A stretch of DNA of 64,000 nt from an uncultured Rhodospirillales bacterium (GCA_938092065.1 CALKND010000001.1:1-64000); one strand, 5' to 3'. Numbered from the stretch's first letter, positions 55,858 to 64,000 are shown. Program-made: numbers and translations. Notes: generated from the sequence alone by a model not told the origin.

Positions 55858-56925
55858 CTAGACAGCCAATCCCTGAACGCTGTCATTTCGTTTTCCGCTT
55901 TTGGAATCAAAAACGTGAATATTCTGATCACTCCAGGAAAGGTGTGCTGCGACGGGCTTTGTTACGCGGACCCGGCCAGCAGCACGAACAAGGATTTCCT
56001 GACTGCCAATGCGAGCGGTAATTACAGTTTCTGCGCCCAGGTAATCTCCTGATACTAACTCGGCTGGAATACCCTGACTGTCAGAAATTTTGACGTGTTC
56101 GGGACGAATTCCAAGCATTACTGGGCTCGCACTTTTTGCTAGTACGGGCGTATGATTTTCACTTTCGATCATGACGCCATTATCTGAAATCACTGTATTC
56201 AAAATATTCATTGGCGGCGTGCCTATAAAAGAAGCGGAAAATGCGGTTGCAGGTCTATCATATAAAGCGTCTGGCGTTCCTTCCTGCGCAATCTTACCGT
56301 CACGAATAAGAATAATTTTATCCGCCATACTCATTGCCTCAGCCTGGTCATGGGTGACGTAAATGACAGTCATTTTGAGGCGTTGCTGCAGAGCGCGAAT
56401 TTCGATGCGCATATCATGGCGTAATTTAGCATCAAGATTTGACAGGGGTTCATCCATAAGACAGATAGAGTTTTCGGCAATAATGGCACGCGCAAGAGCC
56501 ACCCGCTGCCGCTGTCCACCCGATAGCTGGGAGGGCTTTCTATTCAGGAGACTAGACAACCCAACGAGGTCAGTGACTTTTAACAATCGCGCAGACTGTT
56601 CTTCGGGTGGAATTTTCCGGATTTTTAAACCAAATAAAATATTTTCTTCAACATTCAAGTGAGGAAAAAGGGCATAAGACTGAAATACCATGGATAGTTT
56701 GCGCTCGGATGGAGCGGCATGGGTCATGTCAGCATCGCCAATCTTCAACTTACCTTCACTGATTTCTTCCAATCCAGCGATCATTCGAAGAGTGGTTGAC
56801 TTGCCGCAGCCCGATGGCCCCAATAAGACGGTAAATGTGCCCTCCTCAACCCGAAAGGAAATATTGTCGACCGCAACCAAACCTCCCCATCGTTTGGTAA
56901 TGCCACTGAGTTCAATAGCCGACAT
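55858..56925 (-). CDS. ugpC: Glycerol-3-phosphate type ABC transporter ATPase UgpC
   Basis: A 355-residue ATPase of the MalK/UgpC family: Walker A GPSGCGKST (36-44), signature LSGGQRQRV, Walker B NSICLMDEPLSNLD, H-loop VTHDQAEAM, then a C-terminal TOBE domain (PVMLGIRPEHVKI). It lies 99 bases before ugpB and 147 bases after the DeoR gene, a gap that carries an operator-like palindrome, so it may also have its own promoter. Confidence 0.9.
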   Translation of the reverse strand: MSAIELSGITKRWGGLVAVDNISFRVEEGTFTVLLGPSGCGKSTTLRMIAGLEEISEGKLKIGDADMTHAAPSERKLSMVFQSYALFPHLNVEENILFGLKIRKIPPEEQSARLLKVTDLVGLSSLLNRKPSQLSGGQRQRVALARAIIAENSICLMDEPLSNLDAKLRHDMRIEIRALQQRLKMTVIYVTHDQAEAMSMADKIILIRDGKIAQEGTPDALYDRPATAFSASFIGTPPMNILNTVISDNGVMIESENHTPVLAKSASPVMLGIRPEHVKISDSQGIPAELVSGDYLGAETVITARIGSQEILVRAAGRVRVTKPVAAHLSWSDQNIHVFDSKSGKRNDSVQGLAV

Positions 56926-57011
56926 ATCTATATTTGCCCTATCAATTAATGATCCCTGTTCCCAACTTTTATAACTCGCAAAACGTCAGAATCTGTACAT
57001 TGTTAGATTAG

Positions 57012-57030
57012 TGTAACATATATTACATTT
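57012..57030. promoter_or_regulatory. Operator-like palindrome upstream of ugpC
   Basis: TGTAA-CATATA-TTACA (57012-57027) followed by TTT. The half-site TTACAT is shared with the two operators in front of the HAD gene. It lies about 90 bases upstream of the ugpC start, in an AT-rich stretch. Possibly a site for the neighbouring DeoR regulator. Confidence 0.4.
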
Positions 57031-57072
57031 TAAGATCAAATTCTTCCAATACTGTTAGAGTCAGAAAAATTA

Positions 57073-57876
57073 CTAGGTGGGCTTCTCCTTGCTAACTTCT
57101 GGTGCAATAAAAAGTTTTGTACCACCCTGTTCTATTGCATTTGAGATTGTCGCAGGCGGCTGAATATCAGTAAAAAGATCATCCATCTCAGAAACGTGAA
57201 CGAAAGGCATCATTGCATCACCGTTGAACTTTGAATGATCCACTGCAGCTATTTTATGACGTGAAATCTTAAGCGCAGCTCGCGACGCTTGTGCATCACG
57301 ATAATCATAATCTAGCAAATGCCCGTCGTCAGTTATTGAGCCAATTCCGAAAATGCCATACCCAACACGGAATTGACTCAGAAATTCTGTGGTAGTTTCT
57401 CCGGTAACGGCCCGGTCATGATTTCTAACAAGGCCTCCAGATATTATGATTTCAAAGTCTGTGTTTTCGCAAAATATTGAGACAACTCCAACATGATTGG
57501 TTATTACGCGCAGACCCTCGTGCCCCGTCAGGGCCACTGCGACTGCCTCCATGGTTGTGCCTATATCTATAAAAACGGATGCTTCATTGGGAATACGTTC
57601 TGCAATGGCCTCGCCAATAAGTGATTTTTGGTGAGCGTTTCGTATTTTTCGGTTGGAATAAGCTAAACTTTCTAATCCTGGAGGTAAACCTGCACCGCCA
57701 TGATGACGCTGCAAAAGTCCCTTTTGGCTCAGGTATATAATATCCCTGCGGACAGTTTGCTGTGCAACATCAAATTTGTCCGCCATCATTTCAATAGAGG
57801 CGTAGCCTTGATCACGAACCAGACTGATAATCTGATCCTGACGACTGCTAATACCCAGGCGTTTTTGATCTGCCAT
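57073..57876 (-). CDS. DeoR-family regulator (GlpR-like)
   Basis: A 267-residue repressor with an N-terminal DeoR winged helix (RQDQIISLVRDQGYASIEMMADKFDVAQQTVRRDIIYLSQKGLLQRHHGGA) and a C-terminal sugar-phosphate binding domain with FIDIGTTMEAVAVALTGH, ISGGLVRNHDRAVTG and FGIGSITDDGHLLDYDYRDA. It is first in the ugp-type operon and divergent from the HAD gene. The likely ligand is glycerol-3-phosphate, as for GlpR. GAGGAAC precedes the ATG. It probably binds the tandem operators at 57935-57970. Confidence 0.88.
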   Translation of the reverse strand: MADQKRLGISSRQDQIISLVRDQGYASIEMMADKFDVAQQTVRRDIIYLSQKGLLQRHHGGAGLPPGLESLAYSNRKIRNAHQKSLIGEAIAERIPNEASVFIDIGTTMEAVAVALTGHEGLRVITNHVGVVSIFCENTDFEIIISGGLVRNHDRAVTGETTTEFLSQFRVGYGIFGIGSITDDGHLLDYDYRDAQASRAALKISRHKIAAVDHSKFNGDAMMPFVHVSEMDDLFTDIQPPATISNAIEQGGTKLFIAPEVSKEKPT

Positions 57877-57934
57877 TAGTTCCTCAATAATTCAGTACGT
57901 TAATTGAATGTCTGAAAGCCATGATAATGAAAAT

Positions 57935-57970
57935 TACATAAAATGTAAATTATTTTACATTTTATGTAAT
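57935..57970. promoter_or_regulatory. Two tandem palindromic operators in the divergent promoter
   Basis: Two 15-base sites of form TTACAT-N3-ATGTAA: the first at 57935-57949 with AAA in the centre, the second at 57956-57970 with TTT. Their starts are exactly 21 bases apart, two helical turns, and the whole block is itself an inverted repeat. They lie between deoR (start 57876) and the HAD gene (start 58033), so one repressor could control both directions. Confidence 0.7.
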
Positions 57971-58032
57971 GTTTTACCTTTCATAGAGAAACATACATAT
58001 GTATAAAGTGTTTTTATAATTATAGGTGTCTT

Positions 58033-58839
58033 GTGAAACCACTTTCCATTTTCCCCATGGGAAAACTTGCATCCGTTCGTGGTATCTTCACTGATATCGA
58101 CGACACGTTAACCACAGATGGTCGGTTAACCGCAGAAGCTTATTCAGCGATGGAAAACTTACAGGGACTTGGCATGGCTGTTGTGCCTATTACTGGACGT
58201 CCGGCTGGATGGTGCGATCATATAGCTAGAATGTGGCCAGTTGACGGTGTGGTGGGAGAAAATGGTGCATTTTATTTTTGCTACGATCGAAAAAAACAGC
58301 AAATGAATAGACGTTATGTCGACGGAATTGAGAAGAGAAGAAACAATAAAAAGAAGTTGATGATACTAGGACAAACCGTATTGGATAATGTCCCTGGTAC
58401 GGCTATTTCCGCAGATCAACCATACAGAGAGACGGACTTAGCCATTGATCATAGTGAAGATGTTCCCACATTGCCCAGAACAGAAATAAATAAAATCGTT
58501 AGCATTTTTGAGAAAGCAGGGGCAACAGCCAAGGTCAGCTCAATTCATGTCAATGCCTGGTTCGGGTCCTATGATAAATTGACCATGTCAAAATATTTTG
58601 CGGCAGATTGTCTTGGGGTCGATTTAAACACCTGCGAGAGTGATTTTGTTTTTTCAGGCGACTCTCCAAATGACGGTCCAATGTTTGGATTTTTTTCGAA
58701 CGCAGTCGGAGTCGCAAATGTTCGTGATTTTGAAGACAGCCTAACCGTTCCCCCAAAGTACGTAACTAAAAACAAAGGTGGTTTTGGTTTTTCAGAATTA
58801 GCTACATCTTTGATTAAGGCAAAAAGGGGCTGTTCCTAA
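58033..58839 (+). CDS. HAD-superfamily IIB phosphatase
   Basis: A 268-residue phosphatase of the Cof/sucrose-phosphatase type. HAD motifs are FTDIDDTLTTDGR (nucleophile Asp), VVPITGRPAGW, and the final SGDSPNDGPMFGFFSNAVGVANV (motif IV). GTG 58033, with AGGTG just upstream, is the favoured start; ATG 58057 is an alternative. It shares a promoter region with DeoR and precedes glpD. A sugar or glycerol phosphate substrate is inferred from context. Confidence 0.85.
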   Translation: MKPLSIFPMGKLASVRGIFTDIDDTLTTDGRLTAEAYSAMENLQGLGMAVVPITGRPAGWCDHIARMWPVDGVVGENGAFYFCYDRKKQQMNRRYVDGIEKRRNNKKKLMILGQTVLDNVPGTAISADQPYRETDLAIDHSEDVPTLPRTEINKIVSIFEKAGATAKVSSIHVNAWFGSYDKLTMSKYFAADCLGVDLNTCESDFVFSGDSPNDGPMFGFFSNAVGVANVRDFEDSLTVPPKYVTKNKGGFGFSELATSLIKAKRGCS

Positions 58840-58840
58840 T

Positions 58841-58924
58841 TAAACTTAGTTATGAGTGTTAAATGGCAGAGTGGTCTTTATGTAAATTTTAGCACGAACA
58901 CTCCCCCTTACGTAAACTTAGTTA
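58841..58924. repeat. Direct repeat between the HAD gene and glpD
   Basis: The 12-base sequence TAAACTTAGTTA occurs at 58841-58852 and 58913-58924, 72 bases apart, with a weaker copy near 58950. It falls in the presumed glpD promoter region. Confidence 0.4.
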
Positions 58925-58986
58925 ATCATCTGAGTGATTAAATATTTTTTAAGCTTAGTTTGAGGGCTCAAATAGGAATAGAGCAA

Positions 58987-60504
58987 ATGACAAATAACGA
59001 ATTTGATACTGATATTTTGATCATTGGAGGAGGTATCAACGGGGCTGGAATTGCGCGTGATGCAGCAGGCCGTGGCCTAAAAGTTACCCTTTGCGAGAAA
59101 GGAGATCTGGGTGAGGGAACCTCATCTTCGAGCACTAAGCTTATCCATGGCGGATTACGCTATCTTGAACATTATGAGTTTGGTTTGGTTCGTGCCGCAC
59201 TGAAAGAGCGTGAGGTTATATTACACGCCGCCCCACATATAGTGCGACCAATGCGTTTTATTTTGCCACAATCCCCCGGCGTGCGACCAGCCTGGCTAAT
59301 CCGGCTTGGGTTGTTTTTATATGATCACTTGGGAGCTAGAAAACGACTGCCAGGCTCTGGTTCATTAAACTTAATTGGAACGCCATATGGCAAACCCTTG
59401 CAACCACACCTTCAAAAAGCTGCATACTATTCAGACTGCTGGGTAGACGATAGCCGGCTTGTCGTTTTGAACGCTCTTGATGCGCAAGCACACGGTGCAT
59501 CAATTTTGGCTCGCACTGAATGCGTGAACGCTAAATCTGATCAAACTAGTGGTGGCTGGCTAGCCACATTACGCAATAGCAAAAATGGCTCCCTAAGAAA
59601 GTTGCACGCTCGTGTAATCATTAACGCCGCCGGCCCTTGGGCAAAAAGTTGTTTATTTGATGTAATTAAGGAACTGTCGGCGCCAGTGATGCGACTTGTT
59701 CGGGGCAGCCACATTGTCGTACCAAAGCTATTCGACCACGATAACGCTTATATTTTCCAAAACCCTGATCGGAGGATTGTTTTTGCCATTCCATATGAAC
59801 AAAACTTCACAATGATTGGCACGACTGATGAGGATTTCGATGGAGACCTTGATTCCGTTGCAGCTTCAACGCAAGAAATAAATTATCTGTGTGAAACCGC
59901 AAACAGGTTCTTTGCACAGCGTATAAGCACCGATGATATTATATGGACTTTTTCAGGTGTGCGGCCACTCCTTGAAGATGGATCAGGTCATGCAGAAAAG
60001 GTAACCCGCGATTATCGACTCGACCTCCAGAAGACAAAGAATGGCGCAGTAGCCCTCTCCATTTTAGGTGGAAAAATTACGACTTACAGGAAACTTGCCG
60101 AACAGGCTATTTCAAAACTGAGTGCCACATTTGACACTGAAAATAGAGCCTGGACGTCAACTGCGATATTGCCTGGCGGCGACCTTCCAGGTGCTAACAT
60201 CAACAAATTTATGGAGGTCACAGCCCATGAGTTCCCGTGGTTACCCCATAATTTATTGTACCGATATGTTACTTCCTATGGAACACGCATATCGTTGCTT
60301 TTAGATGGTATGACACGCTTAAGCGACTTGGGTGTTGAACTAGCCCCCAGCCTTTTTGAATGTGAAGTTCGATATCTCGTTACACATGAATGGGCCTTCA
60401 CAGCTGAAGATATCCTTTGGCGACGAACTAAAATAGGCATCCTCACAGACACACCTACCACAGTCAATTTACAGAACTGGTTAAATTCAAATATTGAGAG
60501 CTAA
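58987..60504 (+). CDS. glpD: Aerobic glycerol-3-phosphate dehydrogenase
   Basis: GlpD oxidises glycerol-3-phosphate to dihydroxyacetone phosphate and passes electrons to the quinone pool at the membrane. Starting at ATG 58987 (MTNNEFDTDILIIGGGINGAG), with AGGA upstream, gives 505 residues. Motifs are the FAD GGGINGAGIARDAAGRG, SSSSTKLIHGGLRYLE, VINAAGPWA, RLVRGSHIVVP and SILGGKITTYRKLAEQA. The final third is the GlpD C-terminal domain. It completes the glycerol-3-phosphate route started by the ugp-type transporter. Confidence 0.96.
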   Translation: MTNNEFDTDILIIGGGINGAGIARDAAGRGLKVTLCEKGDLGEGTSSSSTKLIHGGLRYLEHYEFGLVRAALKEREVILHAAPHIVRPMRFILPQSPGVRPAWLIRLGLFLYDHLGARKRLPGSGSLNLIGTPYGKPLQPHLQKAAYYSDCWVDDSRLVVLNALDAQAHGASILARTECVNAKSDQTSGGWLATLRNSKNGSLRKLHARVIINAAGPWAKSCLFDVIKELSAPVMRLVRGSHIVVPKLFDHDNAYIFQNPDRRIVFAIPYEQNFTMIGTTDEDFDGDLDSVAASTQEINYLCETANRFFAQRISTDDIIWTFSGVRPLLEDGSGHAEKVTRDYRLDLQKTKNGAVALSILGGKITTYRKLAEQAISKLSATFDTENRAWTSTAILPGGDLPGANINKFMEVTAHEFPWLPHNLLYRYVTSYGTRISLLLDGMTRLSDLGVELAPSLFECEVRYLVTHEWAFTAEDILWRRTKIGILTDTPTTVNLQNWLNSNIES

Positions 60505-60610
60505 GACTGCAATGCGGGAAGTATTGGTGGCCAATAAAACAACCTTTCACAAAGTCATTACTCATTCTGTTAAAAAATAAATAGGTAATATTGATGAAAG
60601 TATTTGATGA

Positions 60611-60775
60611 TTGTATAGAGGGAGTAAAAGTTTAATAAAAATCTTAGCTGAAAAAGTGATCAAACGAGTGTATGGTCAATTATTTAAATTCATATCAGAT
60701 CGTTTTTCGGCTGAAGATTATGATGAACTTGTGAATTTCGTTAATGATCAAGCCTACTTAATATGGCGATATTGA
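60611..60775 (+). CDS. Possible 54-residue protein
   Basis: A TTG-initiated frame of 54 codons whose second half reads like a folded protein (GQLFKFISDRFSAEDYDELV then NFVNDQAYLIWRY). There is no ribosome binding site; the next in-frame starts are GTG codons further in. Could be a short gene, the remnant of one, or chance. Confidence 0.2.
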   Translation: MYRGSKSLIKILAEKVIKRVYGQLFKFISDRFSAEDYDELVNFVNDQAYLIWRY

Positions 60776-60912
60776 CTTTTGTGTGCATCAACAAGTATCA
60801 ATAAATACATATTAATATAGATAATATAACCGAAAAGAAATTTTGTCATCTGATAGACGCATTGTAAAAATAGATTTTTCCTTACCCTCTGTCTGCTACT
60901 TTATTATTGTTT

Positions 60913-60944
60913 TATAATGATTAGAACGATAAGAACCCTGTTAC
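60913..60944 (+). promoter_or_regulatory. Probable tRNA-Ser promoter
   Basis: A consensus TATAAT (60913-60918) lies 27 bases before the tRNA 5' end. No convincing -35 element at 17 bases; the region is AT-rich. Confidence 0.5.
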
Positions 60945-61036
60945 GGAGAGGTGGCAGAGTCCGGCTGAATGCGCCAGTCTCGAAAACTGGTATACCTGCA
61001 AGGGTATCGAGGGTTCAAATCCCTCTCTCTCCGCCA
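60945..61036 (+). tRNA. tRNA-Ser (anticodon CGA)
   Basis: A 92-base class II tRNA with acceptor stem GGAGAGG/TCTCTCC, discriminator G and encoded CCA. The anticodon stem is CCAGT/ACTGG with loop CTCGAAA, giving anticodon CGA at 60981-60983. It has the long variable arm usual for serine tRNA. It reads UCG codons. Confidence 0.96.
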
Positions 61037-61061
61037 TTCAAAAGAGAACTAATTGCCTGAA

Positions 61062-61526
61062 ATGACTACGCTAAAATCACATGCACTTCATAATATTCCA
61101 AGGCCTGCTCTTAGCTTGGGGCTAGCCGGATTACTGCCGTTCTGGGGGTTGGCTATCTCAATTATAGTGCTGGATAACCCTATGAAAGACTTTGCCGTGC
61201 AAGCAGAAATCACCTATGGAGCCATTATTCTATCTTTCCTGGGTGGCATGCACTGGGGTTTGGCTGCAATGAATGAAAGACACGTAAATTGGCTAAATTT
61301 AGGTTGGGGTGTCACGCCTTCTTTGATTGCTTGGGGAGCATTGTTCTTGCAACCTTCTTTAGGGCTAATACTGCTCATTATTGGATTTTTAGCTGCAGCT
61401 ATAATTGATTTTCGTATTTTTGTTTCCAACGGTGATAACGCGTGGTTTGGTAGGTTGAGGACAGTTTTAAGTATTGGCACAATAACCGCTTTGTTGCTTC
61501 CACTTTCCTTCGGTAACATTTTCTAA
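61062..61526 (+). CDS. DUF3429 membrane protein
   Basis: An integral membrane protein of about 154 residues with five hydrophobic segments. The ATG at 61062 (MTTLKSHALHNIPRPALSLG) is a reasonable start, although TTG at 61053 is in frame and better placed relative to AAGAG upstream. Conserved in DUF3429 are the PRPALSLGLAGLLPFWGLA, YGAIILSFLGGMHWGLA and WFGRLRTVLS segments. Function unknown. It begins only 26 bases after the tRNA-Ser gene. Confidence 0.85.
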   Translation: MTTLKSHALHNIPRPALSLGLAGLLPFWGLAISIIVLDNPMKDFAVQAEITYGAIILSFLGGMHWGLAAMNERHVNWLNLGWGVTPSLIAWGALFLQPSLGLILLIIGFLAAAIIDFRIFVSNGDNAWFGRLRTVLSIGTITALLLPLSFGNIF

Positions 61527-61538
61527 GCATAGGTTAAT

Positions 61539-62555
61539 ATGGATCCTGTAACGCAAGGCGCATTAGGTGCAATACTACCACAATCCATAAGGACTAAATG
61601 GTTGAGAAACCATAAACACCATGTAGCCCTCGCAGGTTTCCTTGGAATGGTTGGTGGCATGTCTGCGGACCTAGATGTGTTTATCAGTTCGGACACTGAC
61701 CCACTTTTTTTTCTTAAGTATCATCGGCAATTTACACACTCTCTTATTTTTATTCCATTTGGTGGACTAGTAGTAGCGCTTTTAATGCACTGGGCTCTGG
61801 GGCAAAGATGCCATCTAAGGTTCTTTCAAACAGTGCTTTTATGTTCACTAGGCTACGCAACGCATGCACTTTTGGACACCACAACTTCATACGGCACAAT
61901 GCTGCTCTGGCCATTCATCGAGACCCGGTATTCATTGAATATTATTTCAATAGTAGACCCACTTTTTACCATACCGCTATTATTAGCGGCTGCAATTTCA
62001 GCAATCTATAGCAAACCTAACATAGCCAGAATTGGCTTGGCTTGGGTACTTATCTATTTGTTTGCAGGCTTCGTACAACATCAAGGGGCACTTCAAATAG
62101 CTAAAAATTTAGCAATATCGCGCGGTCATTTGCCGCTTCGTTTTGAAATAAAGCCCAGCTTTGGAAATATTCTTGTATGGAAGAGCGTTTATCAAGCCAA
62201 TGATAAGTTCTTTATTGACGCTATGCGGGTCGGAATTGCTCCCCAAGTTTATGAAGGATCGTCCGTATCAAAGCTAAATCCCACGAATGATTTTCCTTGG
62301 CTTATACCTCATTCGCAACAAGCACAGGATATAGGTCGATTTGATCATTTTAGTGATGGCTTTTCTGCGCTTGATCCAGAGAATCCAAATCGCATTATTG
62401 ATGTGCGCTATTCATTTGTTCCAAATGAAATTAGCCCACTTTTTTCAATTGAATTGGAGCCTAGTGCAGATTTGACCAGGCATGTGCATTACAATACGGA
62501 GCGCAAACAAGCGTACAAAAAACTTGGTCAGCTATGGGATATGTTGTTTGAATAG
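61539..62555 (+). CDS. YdjM-like membrane-bound metal-dependent hydrolase
   Basis: A 338-residue protein starting MDPVTQGALGAILPQ, the pattern of the YdjM/DUF457 family. His and Asp residues of the probable metal site lie in MSADLDVF, YHRQFTHSLIF and YATHALLDTTTSYG. At least four membrane segments follow. The C-terminal 150 residues are soluble. The E. coli relative is SOS-induced, but no LexA box was seen here. It lies 12 bases after DUF3429 on the same strand. Confidence 0.87.
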   Translation: MDPVTQGALGAILPQSIRTKWLRNHKHHVALAGFLGMVGGMSADLDVFISSDTDPLFFLKYHRQFTHSLIFIPFGGLVVALLMHWALGQRCHLRFFQTVLLCSLGYATHALLDTTTSYGTMLLWPFIETRYSLNIISIVDPLFTIPLLLAAAISAIYSKPNIARIGLAWVLIYLFAGFVQHQGALQIAKNLAISRGHLPLRFEIKPSFGNILVWKSVYQANDKFFIDAMRVGIAPQVYEGSSVSKLNPTNDFPWLIPHSQQAQDIGRFDHFSDGFSALDPENPNRIIDVRYSFVPNEISPLFSIELEPSADLTRHVHYNTERKQAYKKLGQLWDMLFE

Positions 62556-62741
62556 AGCACTGATCGTTCATTAAGCTCTATATTGGTTGCATTCTGCCAT
62601 TTATACAGCTCTTAATTCCATGATCAGATACTCACATCTGATATAGTTGAGGCTAACGGACAAAGCGGAAATTTCCTCAAGCTTGCATCAATATTTTGAA
62701 AGAAAATACAGAAATTAGAAAAAAATGGGCCAAAATATAGT

Positions 62742-62818
62742 TGGTGGGCCCGGCAGGACTCGAACCTGCAACCAGACCGTTATGAGCGGCCGGCTCTAAC
62801 CAGTTGAGCTACAGGCCC
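62742..62818 (-). tRNA. tRNA-Ile (anticodon CAU)
   Basis: A 77-base tRNA with acceptor GGGCCTG/CGGGCCC, discriminator A and encoded CCA. The anticodon loop CTCATAA places CAT at 62784 to 62782. The body (GTAGCTCAACTGGTTAGAGC...) is that of the minor tRNA-Ile, whose C34 is converted to lysidine by TilS so that it reads AUA; it differs from tRNA-Met. Confidence 0.92.
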
Positions 62819-62832
62819 ACCGAGTCTTCCGC

Positions 62833-62861
62833 TCGTAGCTCACTTGCGGAGACAATGTCAA
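62833..62861 (-). promoter_or_regulatory. Probable promoter of tRNA-Ile
   Basis: TTGACA (62861 to 62856), a 17-base spacer, then CTACGA (62838 to 62833), about 14 bases upstream of the tRNA 5' end. The -35 is perfect and the -10 weak. Confidence 0.4.
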
Positions 62862-62916
62862 AAATGCAGGTATGCTCTCCTATAGCCCTTTTAAACTATT
62901 TTGCTACTTGGTCAAT

Positions 62917-64000
62917 TTAGTAGTCCAGGAAACTTCTTAGTTTACGTGATCGGCTAGGATGCTTAAGTTTACGCAAAGCCTTAGCTTCAATCTGCCGTAT
63001 TCTTTCGCGTGTAACAGAAAACTGCTGTCCAACTTCTTCCAAAGTGTGGTCAGTATTCATCCCAATTCCAAAGCGCATACGAAGTACGCGCTCTTCACGG
63101 GCTGTCAAACTGGCCAACACGCGCGTCGTGGTCTCACGTAAGTTGGCCTGAATAGCCGCTTCCAGTGGCTGTACAGCATTTTTATCTTCAATGAAATCAC
63201 CTAAGTGCGAGTCTTCCTCATCACCAATGGGTGTTTCAAGGGAAATTGGTTCCTTGGCAATCTTTAAGACCTTGCGAACTTTTTCAAGCGGCATGGAGAG
63301 CTTGACCGCCAATTCTTCGGGCGTTGGCTCACGGCCAATTTCATGTAACATTTGGCGAGAGGTGCGAACCAACTTGTTAATAGTTTCGATCATGTGTACG
63401 GGAATTCGAATGGTGCGAGCTTGATCGGCAATGGAGCGGGTAATCGCCTGTCTGATCCACCAAGTGGCGTAGGTGGAAAATTTGTAACCACGGCGATATT
63501 CAAATTTATCTACTGCCTTCATAAGGCCGATATTGCCCTCTTGAATAAGGTCGAGAAATTGCAGCCCACGATTGGTGTATTTTTTGGCAATAGAAATCAC
63601 CAGGCGGAGATTTGCTTCGATCATTTCCTTCTTAGCCTTGGCGGCTTCACGCTCACCTTTTTGCACAACCCCAACAATTCGGCGGAACTCACTGACAGGT
63701 AGACCAGCCTCGTCAGATATTTCACCAATTTGCGCACGAATCTCTTTAACCTCGTCACCAGAGCGATTCACAAAACGCTCCCATGCCTTACCGGGTAGTT
63801 TTGAAACTTTATTAAGCCAGCGTGGATCCAACTCATGACCGTTATATTGCTCAAGAAAATCCTCACGCTTAACCTTAGATGTAGTAGCCATACGCAAAAT
63901 TCTGCCCTCAAAGCTAAGCAACCGGCTGTTAAGGCCGTATAGGTGGTCAACCAACTGTTCAATACGGTTGTTGTTGAGGTGTACACCTTCCATTTGTTCA
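62917..64000 (-). CDS. rpoD: Primary sigma factor RpoD (C-terminal part)
   Basis: The housekeeping sigma-70. The frame runs off the right end, so about 360 C-terminal residues are seen and the N-terminus is outside; the ATG at 63993 is probably internal, because the frame stays open beyond it. Region 2 includes [65 protein letters not shown], with the -10 recognition surface. Region 3 has [14 protein letters not shown]. Region 4 has [41 protein letters not shown], the -35 recognition helix. The protein ends normally. Confidence 0.95.
   Translation of the reverse strand, partial: EQMEGVHLNNNRIEQLVDHLYGLNSRLLSFEGRILRMATTSKVKREDFLEQYNGHELDPRWLNKVSKLPGKAWERFVNRSGDEVKEIRAQIGEISDEAGLPVSEFRRIVGVVQKGEREAAKAKKEMIEANLRLVISIAKKYTNRGLQFLDLIQEGNIGLMKAVDKFEYRRGYKFSTYATWWIRQAITRSIADQARTIRIPVHMIETINKLVRTSRQMLHEIGREPTPEELAVKLSMPLEKVRKVLKIAKEPISLETPIGDEEDSHLGDFIEDKNAVQPLEAAIQANLRETTTRVLASLTAREERVLRMRFGIGMNTDHTLEEVGQQFSVTRERIRQIEAKALRKLKHPSRSRKLRSFLDY

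Larger units (their letters stand above)
60505..60944. other. Intergenic region between glpD and tRNA-Ser
   Basis: About 440 AT-rich bases. Besides the possible short frame at 60611-60775 (listed next) and the tRNA promoter, no structure stands out. Confidence 0.4.

Overview
The window is about 64 kb of a single bacterial chromosome with moderate to low GC. Gene content points to an alphaproteobacterium, probably of the Rhodospirillales or a related marine lineage. The clues are an RNase E with an acidic insertion and an Arg-rich tail, an EipB (DUF1849) protein, a DUF3047 protein, a fused pyruvate kinase/ATP sulfurylase protein, an HscB with a mitochondrial-type tetracysteine domain, a FliN with an acidic N-terminus, and a tRNA-Ile(CAU). 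I cannot name genus or species. There are no insertion sequences, prophage genes or CRISPR arrays. This is mostly core chromosome with two nutrient-uptake loci inserted among housekeeping genes.

Layout. 1-564: the end of an acidic, low-complexity protein, followed by a strong terminator. 1.3-2.6 kb: thiD and a DUF4864 secreted protein. 2.8-5.5 kb (minus): a fused pyruvate kinase-ATP sulfurylase gene and cysC, with a well-placed FNR/FixK-type box upstream. 5.9-7.1 kb: an isolated fliN, small genes and an AT-rich stretch with possible gene debris. 7.2-10.2 kb: an Atm1-type ABC exporter and mnmA, both linked to sulfur or Fe-S metabolism. 10.2-13.8 kb (minus): phnD-phnC-phnE-phnE phosphonate-type uptake without C-P lyase. 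14.3-22.8 kb (minus): a complete ISC operon, cysE-iscR-nifS/iscS2-iscS-iscU-iscA-hscB-hscA-fdx-iscX plus a metallo-beta-lactamase-fold hydrolase, behind a promoter that overlaps an IscR-like box.

23-46.5 kb: housekeeping and envelope genes. These are an alpha/beta hydrolase, anmK, tyrS, a large AsmA/YhdP-like protein, glnE, prfB (with a textbook programmed +1 frameshift), a PBP1A-type gene, an AmiC-type amidase, rne, an aminotransferase, gamma-glutamyltransferase, a BepA-like M48 protease with TPRs, DUF3047 and a DsbA-like protein. 46.7-50 kb: EipB and the wecB-wecC pair that makes UDP-ManNAcA. 50-51.6 kb: a conserved-looking unknown protein and a peroxiredoxin.

51.8-60.5 kb: a glycerol-3-phosphate type module. 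A minus-strand operon (DeoR regulator-ugpC-ugpB-ugpA-ugpE-EEP phosphodiesterase) diverges from a HAD phosphatase and glpD. The divergent promoter region carries two tandem palindromic operators spaced exactly 21 bp apart. The window ends with tRNA-Ser(CGA), a DUF3429 membrane protein, a YdjM-like membrane protein, tRNA-Ile(CAU) and most of rpoD (minus, running off the right edge).

The recurring theme is sulfur and iron-sulfur metabolism: CysC/Sat, CysE, ISC, Atm1 and MnmA. The most unusual items are the pyruvate kinase-ATP sulfurylase fusion with its FNR-type promoter, the IscR-like site in front of cysE-isc, the tandem operators in the glycerol-phosphate locus, and the EEP phosphodiesterase that sits where ugpQ usually does.
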